Shown here in pieces: positions 49,050-53,228 of a stretch of DNA of 53,228 bases. The position numbers were made by a program, and so were the translations under genes. This stretch comes from Betaproteobacteria bacterium. Lineage in GTDB: Bacteria > Pseudomonadota > Gammaproteobacteria > Burkholderiales > SG8-41. Location of the stretch: NCBI GenBank assembly GCA_023266235.1, contig JAHFRL010000018.1:1-53228 (forward strand). The letters are read 5' to 3'. The notes under the pieces are model-generated. The model searched no databases, was not told the DNA's origin, and worked only from the letters and a program-made list of their open reading frames with translations. Within the stretch, counting starts at the first letter, position 1; the number at the start of each line of letters is the position of its first letter.

Positions 49050-49848
49050 GGATCAATTTCACGTAAATCGGCGAATACGGTTCCTGCTGCGTGACTTCGA
49101 TCAGGGTTTCGCGCGCGAGCTCGAGTATCGCGAGAAACGTTACGATCAGCCTGGGCACCCCGAGTTGCGGGCTGAACAGCTGGGTGAATTCGAGGAATTT
49201 GACGTCCTGCAGACGGCGCAGGATCCGGGTCATATGCTCGCGCACCGACAGCTGGTCGCGCGTGACCCGGTGGTGCTGGTTGACGTTGGCCCGCATCAGC
49301 AGCCACAACCACGCCTGGCGCAGGTCCTCGGTGTTGATGTCGGGCAGCGCCTGCGCGGCAGCCTGTTCGATCCCTACCTGCACCAGCGCGAAGTCCCGCC
49401 CCGCCTGCGGCAGCGCGTCGAGGCGTTGCGCGGCGAGTTTCATCTGCTCGTAAGCGAGCAGCCGGCGCATCAGCTCGGCGCGCGGATCGCTCTCGTCCTG
49501 CGTCGAAGCCGCCGGCCGCGGCAACAGCATGCGTGATTTGATTTCGATCAGTACCGCCGCCATCACCAGATATTCGGCGGCGAGCTCGAGGCTTTTCTGC
49601 CGCATCAGCTCGACGTATTGGAGATACTGCTCGGTCAGCTGCGCCATCGGGATATCGAGCACGTCGAGATTGTGCTTGCGGATCAGATACAGCAGCAGGT
49701 CGAGCGGGCCTTCGAAGGTCTCGAGGAACACCTCGAGCGCGTCAGGCGGGATGTAGAGGTCCTGCGGCAGTTCGAGCACCAGCTCGCCGCGGAATTTTCC
49801 GATCGGCGCGACCGGCGCGGCCAACGCGGATTCGGCGGCCGCGCTCAT
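49030..49848 (-). CDS. scpA: Segregation and condensation protein A
   Basis: 272 residues from ATG 49848. The kleisin N-terminal motif [23 protein letters not shown] is diagnostic and the C-terminal winged helix ([12 protein letters not shown]) is complete. ScpA bridges the SMC heads. The extended frame to 49944 adds 32 Arg/Pro-rich residues and is not supported. The 240 nt between it and trpS hold no gene. Confidence 0.94.
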   Translation of the reverse strand: MSAAAESALAAPVAPIGKFRGELVLELPQDLYIPPDALEVFLETFEGPLDLLLYLIRKHNLDVLDIPMAQLTEQYLQYVELMRQKSLELAAEYLVMAAVLIEIKSRMLLPRPAASTQDESDPRAELMRRLLAYEQMKLAAQRLDALPQAGRDFALVQVGIEQAAAQALPDINTEDLRQAWLWLLMRANVNQHHRVTRDQLSVREHMTRILRRLQDVKFLEFTQLFSPQLGVPRLIVTFLAILELARETLIEVTQQEPYSPIYVKLIHGLTVV

Positions 49849-50088
49849 GCCGCGGCCTGCAATGGGGGGCGGGAAGACTGCCCTGCCCTGACCGGCAAGC
49901 CGGGAATTTCGTAACGTGCGGTAGGCCGGTGCAGCATGCCGCATTTTACCTTGATTTGTGCGCGAAACCTAACGTCCGTGCCAACGCGCGCGTCCTCTGC
50001 GCCGATAGCGCCAAAGATTATCCCCTTCACCTCGGCCGCCTGCGCACCTTCACGGTCGCATTCCCATGAACGGGGCGCTGCTCCCGGT

Positions 50089-51291
50089 TTAACTGTAGTT
50101 AATCCCCATCACTTCGCGTACGTCGCGCATCGTCTCCTCGGCGAGCTTCTGCGCTTTTTCGCAGCCGTCGGCGATGATGCTTTTGACGAGCGTCGGGTCG
50201 TCGACGTAACGCCGTGCGCGCTCCTGCATCGGTTTCAATTCCGCCAGTACGGCGTCGATCACCGGCTGCTTGCATTCGAGGCAGCCGATGCCGGCGCTGC
50301 GGCAGCCTTTTTGCACCCATTGCTTGCGCTGGTCGTCCGCATAGACCAGATGCAGTTGCCATACCGGGCATTTCTCCGGGGTGCCCGGGTCGGCGCGCTT
50401 CACGCGCGCCGGGTCGGTCGGCATGGTGCGGATTTTCCTGGCAATGCTGTCGGGAGCGTCGCGCAGGCTGATGGTGTTGTTGTAGGACTTCGACATTTTC
50501 TGGCCGTCGAGCCCCGGCATTTTCGACGCAGCGGTCAACAACGCCTGCGGTTCGGTCAGAATCATCTTGCCGCCGCCCTCGAGGTAGCCGAACAGCCGCT
50601 CGCGGTCGCCGAGCGCCAGGTTCTGCGCCTTCTCGAGCAGCGCGCGCGCCGCCTCCAGCGCCGCGGCGTCGCCTTGCTCGAGAAATTTGGTGCGCAACTC
50701 GCGATAAAGCTTGGCGCGCTTGGCGCCGAGCTTTTTCACCGCCGCCTCGGCCTTGGCCTCGAACCCGGGCTCGCGCCCGTAAACGTGGTTGAAGCGGCGC
50801 GCGATTTCGCGCGTGAACTCGACGTGCGGCACCTGGTCATCGCCGACCGGCACGCGGTTGGCGCGGTAGATCAGGATATCGGCGCTTTGCAGCAGCGGAT
50901 AGCCGAGGAAGCCATAGGTCGAAAGATCCTTGTCGGTGAGTTTTTCCTGCTGATCCTTGTAGGTCGGCACGCGCTCGAGCCAGCCGAGCGGGGTGATCAT
51001 CGACAGCAGCAGATGCAGCTCGGCGTGCTGCGGCACGCGCGACTGGATGAACAGCGTCGTCTGCGACGGATCGACGCCCGCGGCGAGCCAGTCGATCACC
51101 ATGTCCCAGGTATTCTGCTCGATGATCTGCGGCTCGTCGTAGTGGGTGGTCAGCGCATGCCAGTCGGCGACGAAGAAAAAGCACTCGAACTCGTGCTGCA
51201 GCTTGACCCAGTTCTGGAGCACGCCGTGATAGTGGCCGAGATGCAGCGCCCCGGTCGGGCGCATGCCGGATAAAACGCGATCAACAAACAT
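50089..51291 (-). CDS. trpS: Tryptophanyl-tRNA synthetase
   Basis: 400 residues. The class I signatures GALHLGHY (HIGH type) and GQKMSKSYNN (KMSKS) are intact. Between the tryptophan site and KMSKS there is a long charged helical insertion (about 175-245), which explains the length of 400 against 334 in E. coli; this longer form is common in betaproteobacteria. It lies 19 nt or so after the M50 protease gene. Confidence 0.95.
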   Translation of the reverse strand: MFVDRVLSGMRPTGALHLGHYHGVLQNWVKLQHEFECFFFVADWHALTTHYDEPQIIEQNTWDMVIDWLAAGVDPSQTTLFIQSRVPQHAELHLLLSMITPLGWLERVPTYKDQQEKLTDKDLSTYGFLGYPLLQSADILIYRANRVPVGDDQVPHVEFTREIARRFNHVYGREPGFEAKAEAAVKKLGAKRAKLYRELRTKFLEQGDAAALEAARALLEKAQNLALGDRERLFGYLEGGGKMILTEPQALLTAASKMPGLDGQKMSKSYNNTISLRDAPDSIARKIRTMPTDPARVKRADPGTPEKCPVWQLHLVYADDQRKQWVQKGCRSAGIGCLECKQPVIDAVLAELKPMQERARRYVDDPTLVKSIIADGCEKAQKLAEETMRDVREVMGINYS

Positions 51292-51310
51292 GCCTGTGGT
51301 TCCCCGATTC

Positions 51311-51994
51311 CTACAAGGCCCGGATCAGGCGAAACAGCTCGGCCGGCGCGATATCGAACAGCGCGCCGATGCCTGAAATCGAGAAATTGATCATCGGCCA
51401 CAGGATAAGGCCGAGCAGCCCGGTGAACAGCAGCATGATCAGGATGATAAAGCCGTAGCGCTCGACCTGGGCGAATTTCCACGCCAGGTGGTGCGGCAGC
51501 AGGCTCACCGCGATGCGCCCGCCGTCGAGCGGCGGCAGCGGCAGCAGGTTCAGCACCATGAAGATCACGTTGACGAAAATACCGCTCGCGCCCATCAAAA
51601 CGAGCCACGCCGCAGCCGGATTGCTGGGCGCCAGTCCGGCGCCGATCTTGAACGCGAACGCCCAGCCCAACGCCATGAGCAGGTTGCTGAACGGCCCGGC
51701 CGCCGCCACCCAGAACATGTCCTGCTTCGGGTGGCGCAGATTGGAGAAGTTGACCGGCACCGGCTTGGCCCACCCGAACAGGATGTCGGCCAGCAGCAGG
51801 CTCACCAGCGGCACGATGATGGTGCCGACGAGGTCGATGTGGCGCAGCGGATTCAAGCTGATGCGTCCGGCCGCGTAGGCGGTCAGATCGCCGAAGTAGC
51901 GCGCGACGTAGCCGTGCGCGGCTTCGTGCAGCGTGATCGCGAACAGCACCGGCAGCGCGAACACCGCGATTTTCTGAATGACATTAAGCTCCAA
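51311..51994 (-). CDS. Site-2-protease family (M50) membrane metalloprotease
   Basis: 227 residues from TTG 51994, about six helices. HEAAHGYVA is the HExxH zinc motif in helix 1-2, and NLLPLPPLDGGRI supplies the third ligand (DG). NPLRHIDLVGT is typical of the YwhC/group III members that lack PDZ domains. The start is uncertain: TTG 51994 gives a normal N-terminus (LNVIQKIAVFALPVLFAITLHE in the family style), while TTG 52006 adds four residues. It overlaps the yciO stop. Confidence 0.87.
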   Translation of the reverse strand: MELNVIQKIAVFALPVLFAITLHEAAHGYVARYFGDLTAYAAGRISLNPLRHIDLVGTIIVPLVSLLLADILFGWAKPVPVNFSNLRHPKQDMFWVAAAGPFSNLLMALGWAFAFKIGAGLAPSNPAAAWLVLMGASGIFVNVIFMVLNLLPLPPLDGGRIAVSLLPHHLAWKFAQVERYGFIILIMLLFTGLLGLILWPMINFSISGIGALFDIAPAELFRLIRAL

Positions 51995-52619
51995 TGGTTT
52001 CCCCAAACAGTTTTGCGCTGCCCTTGCCCTGGCGCGTGATGACCGGCACGCCGGAGGTCAGGTCGACCACGGTGGTCGGCACCACGCCGCACGGGCCGGC
52101 GTCGAGAATCACGTCGACGCGATGCTCGAGCCGTGTGCGGATGTCCTGCGCATCGTCGAGCGGCGCGCTGTCGCCGGGCAGGATCAGGGTCGAGGACAGC
52201 AGCGGCTCGCCGAGCTCGGCGAGCAGCGCCTGCGCGACACGGTGCGCCGGAATGCGCACCCCGATGGTTTTGCGGCGCGGATGCAGCAGCCGGCGCGGCA
52301 CTTCGCGCGTTGCGTGCAGGATGAAAGTGTAGCTGCCGGGCGTCGCCGCCCGGATCAGGCGGAACTGCGCGTCGTCGATACGCGCATAAGTCGCCGCTTC
52401 GGCAAGATCGCGGCACAGCAGCCCGAAATGATGGCGCGCATCGACTTCGCGAATCGCGCGGATGCGCTCCATCGCCGCCTTATCGCCGATGTGGCAGCCG
52501 AGCGCGTAGCAGGAATCGGTTGGCGAGACGACCACCCCGCCGCCGCGGATGATCCCGACCGCCTGGCGTATCAGCCGCAGCTGCGGATTGTCCGGATGAA
52601 TGGTGAAGAATTGAGCCAC
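51984..52619 (-). CDS. yciO: YciO/Sua5-family (threonylcarbamoyl-AMP synthase-like) protein
   Basis: 211 residues from GTG 52619, giving the usual start MAQFFTIHPDNPQ. The YrdC/Sua5 domain pattern follows: GGVVVSPTDSCYALGC, a KxRxxR-like variant, GSYTFIL and TIGVRIPAH. YciO is the paralogue of TsaC; whether it makes threonylcarbamoyl-AMP in vivo is debated. It lies 14 nt after the PHP gene. The longer frame to 52652 overlaps the PHP stop. Confidence 0.88.
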   Translation of the reverse strand: MAQFFTIHPDNPQLRLIRQAVGIIRGGGVVVSPTDSCYALGCHIGDKAAMERIRAIREVDARHHFGLLCRDLAEAATYARIDDAQFRLIRAATPGSYTFILHATREVPRRLLHPRRKTIGVRIPAHRVAQALLAELGEPLLSSTLILPGDSAPLDDAQDIRTRLEHRVDVILDAGPCGVVPTTVVDLTSGVPVITRQGKGSAKLFGETIGA

Positions 52620-52633
52620 GGATAAATCAGTGA

Positions 52634-53228
52634 TCACTGAAATTTTTCCCACACCGGCGTGCAGCCGTGCGGCAGCTCCGGCAAGCTGCCGAGGTCGTGA
52701 TAGCTCTCTTGCGGCGAGTGAAAGTCCGAGCCGGCCGACGCGGCAAGCGCGAACTCGCGGGCGTGGGCGGCGAACGTCGCATGCTGATGCGGCTTGTGGC
52801 TGCTGCTCACGACCTCGATCGCCGCGCCGCCAAGCTCGCGGAATTCAGACAACAGCGCGCGCAGCTGCGCCGTATCGAGCGGATAGCGGCCGGGGTGCGC
52901 GATCACGGCGACGCCGCCGCTCGAGTTGATCCAGCCCACCGCATCTCCCAGGCTCGCCCACTGGTGCGGCACGTAGCACGGCTGGCCGCCGCCAAGAAAG
53001 CGCTTGAACGCGGTCTTGATGTCCTTCACCGCACCCCGCTGCACCAGGAAGCGCGCGAAATGGGTGCGCCCGATCAGCTGCGGGTTGTCCGCGAACTGCT
53101 GCGCGCCTTCGAAGCTATCCGCGATCCCGAGTGCATCGAGTGCCGCAGCCATTTTGCGGGCGCGCTTGATGCGGCCGCCACGGGTCGCCGCGAGCCCGGC
53201 TTGCAGCGCCGCGTCGGCAGGGTCGATG
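52634..53228 (-). CDS. PHP-domain phosphoesterase (YciV/RNase AM-like), partial
   Basis: The C-terminal 197 residues are in the window; the gene enters from the right edge. IGRTHFARFLVQRG, VIAHPGRYPL (metal-binding His), AIEVVSSSHKP and SAGSDFHSP (Asp and His ligands) mark the PHP family of YciV, a 5'-to-3' nucleotidase acting on 3',5'-bisphosphonucleotides and RNA 5' ends. The order PHP, yciO, M50, trpS, scpA, scpB on one strand is a conserved block. Confidence 0.92.
   Translation of the reverse strand, partial: IDPADAALQAGLAATRGGRIKRARKMAAALDALGIADSFEGAQQFADNPQLIGRTHFARFLVQRGAVKDIKTAFKRFLGGGQPCYVPHQWASLGDAVGWINSSGGVAVIAHPGRYPLDTAQLRALLSEFRELGGAAIEVVSSSHKPHQHATFAAHAREFALAASAGSDFHSPQESYHDLGSLPELPHGCTPVWEKFQ

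Noticed and set aside
1-53228. CRISPR arrays, tRNA or rRNA genes
   Set aside because: No regularly spaced long direct repeats with unique spacers and no tRNA or rRNA-like sequence was found; the only tandem repeats are the short heptamer elements.

Overview
The window (about 53 kb, GC-rich, densely coding) reads as the chromosome of a betaproteobacterium. This rests on the protein families and gene orders seen: an FDH3-type formate dehydrogenase locus with DUF3305/DUF3306 genes, a split arnA, a 400-residue TrpS, and the PHP/yciO/M50/trpS/scpA/scpB block. The lineage is an inference; no rRNA or tRNA gene is present to fix it.

Layout. (1) 1-10.2 kb: a c-type cytochrome region. It holds a hexaheme cytochrome, a Tat-exported four-cluster ferredoxin and a NrfD-type membrane subunit in one overlapping operon behind a perfect FNR-type box; a four-domain lipoprotein cytochrome; a membrane monoheme protein; a convergent paralogue of the four-domain cytochrome; a nonaheme cytochrome c fused to a b-type membrane domain; and a cytochrome c'-like protein behind a second CRP/FNR-type palindrome. 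(2) 10.3-22.3 kb: a selenium-independent (Cys) formate dehydrogenase operon with its small partner proteins, TorD-like chaperone, polyferredoxin and DUF3305/DUF3306 genes, divergent from moaA-fdhD-mobA, which supply and sulfurate the molybdenum cofactor. (3) 22.3-30.3 kb: housekeeping and signalling genes (GGDEF/EAL protein, mtfA, rmuC, a YbbAP-type ABC system, a TesA-like esterase). (4) 30.3-34.9 kb: a putative sulfide-responsive locus in which an ArsR-rhodanese regulator diverges from a fatty-acid-hydroxylase-family gene, a TVP38 gene, a DsrE gene, an SQR-like flavoprotein gene and a methyltransferase gene, across an operator that sits inside the promoter. (5) 35-37.2 kb: a selenium divergon, selD and selU. 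selD has an in-frame UGA (selenocysteine) at codon 21 followed by a SECIS-like hairpin, so ordinary gene calling loses its first 28 residues. (6) 37.3-43.5 kb: an arn (aminoarabinose lipid A) operon with arnT, one arnE/F-like gene, arnC, separate arnA halves and arnD, but no arnB. (7) 43.5-45.4 kb: bcp and phoH2. (8) 45.4-47.8 kb: a small accessory island with an IS110-family remnant, integron-like attC core sites around a secreted hydrolase gene, an unexplained inverted repeat and a higBA toxin-antitoxin pair whose antitoxin runs into the next gene. (9) 47.8 kb to the end: parA-like, scpB, scpA, trpS, M50 protease, yciO and a PHP phosphoesterase, all on the minus strand.

The first two regions fit together as anaerobic electron metabolism: formate oxidation delivers electrons to the quinone pool, and the NrfD module and the cytochrome b/nonaheme fusion could pass them to periplasmic cytochromes. 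No terminal reductase is visible, so the acceptor is unknown. A second theme is a family of intergenic period-7 tandem repeats, often as two facing arms, at five loci between 20.8 and 42.5 kb. The repeat architecture is constant while the heptamer sequence changes from locus to locus.
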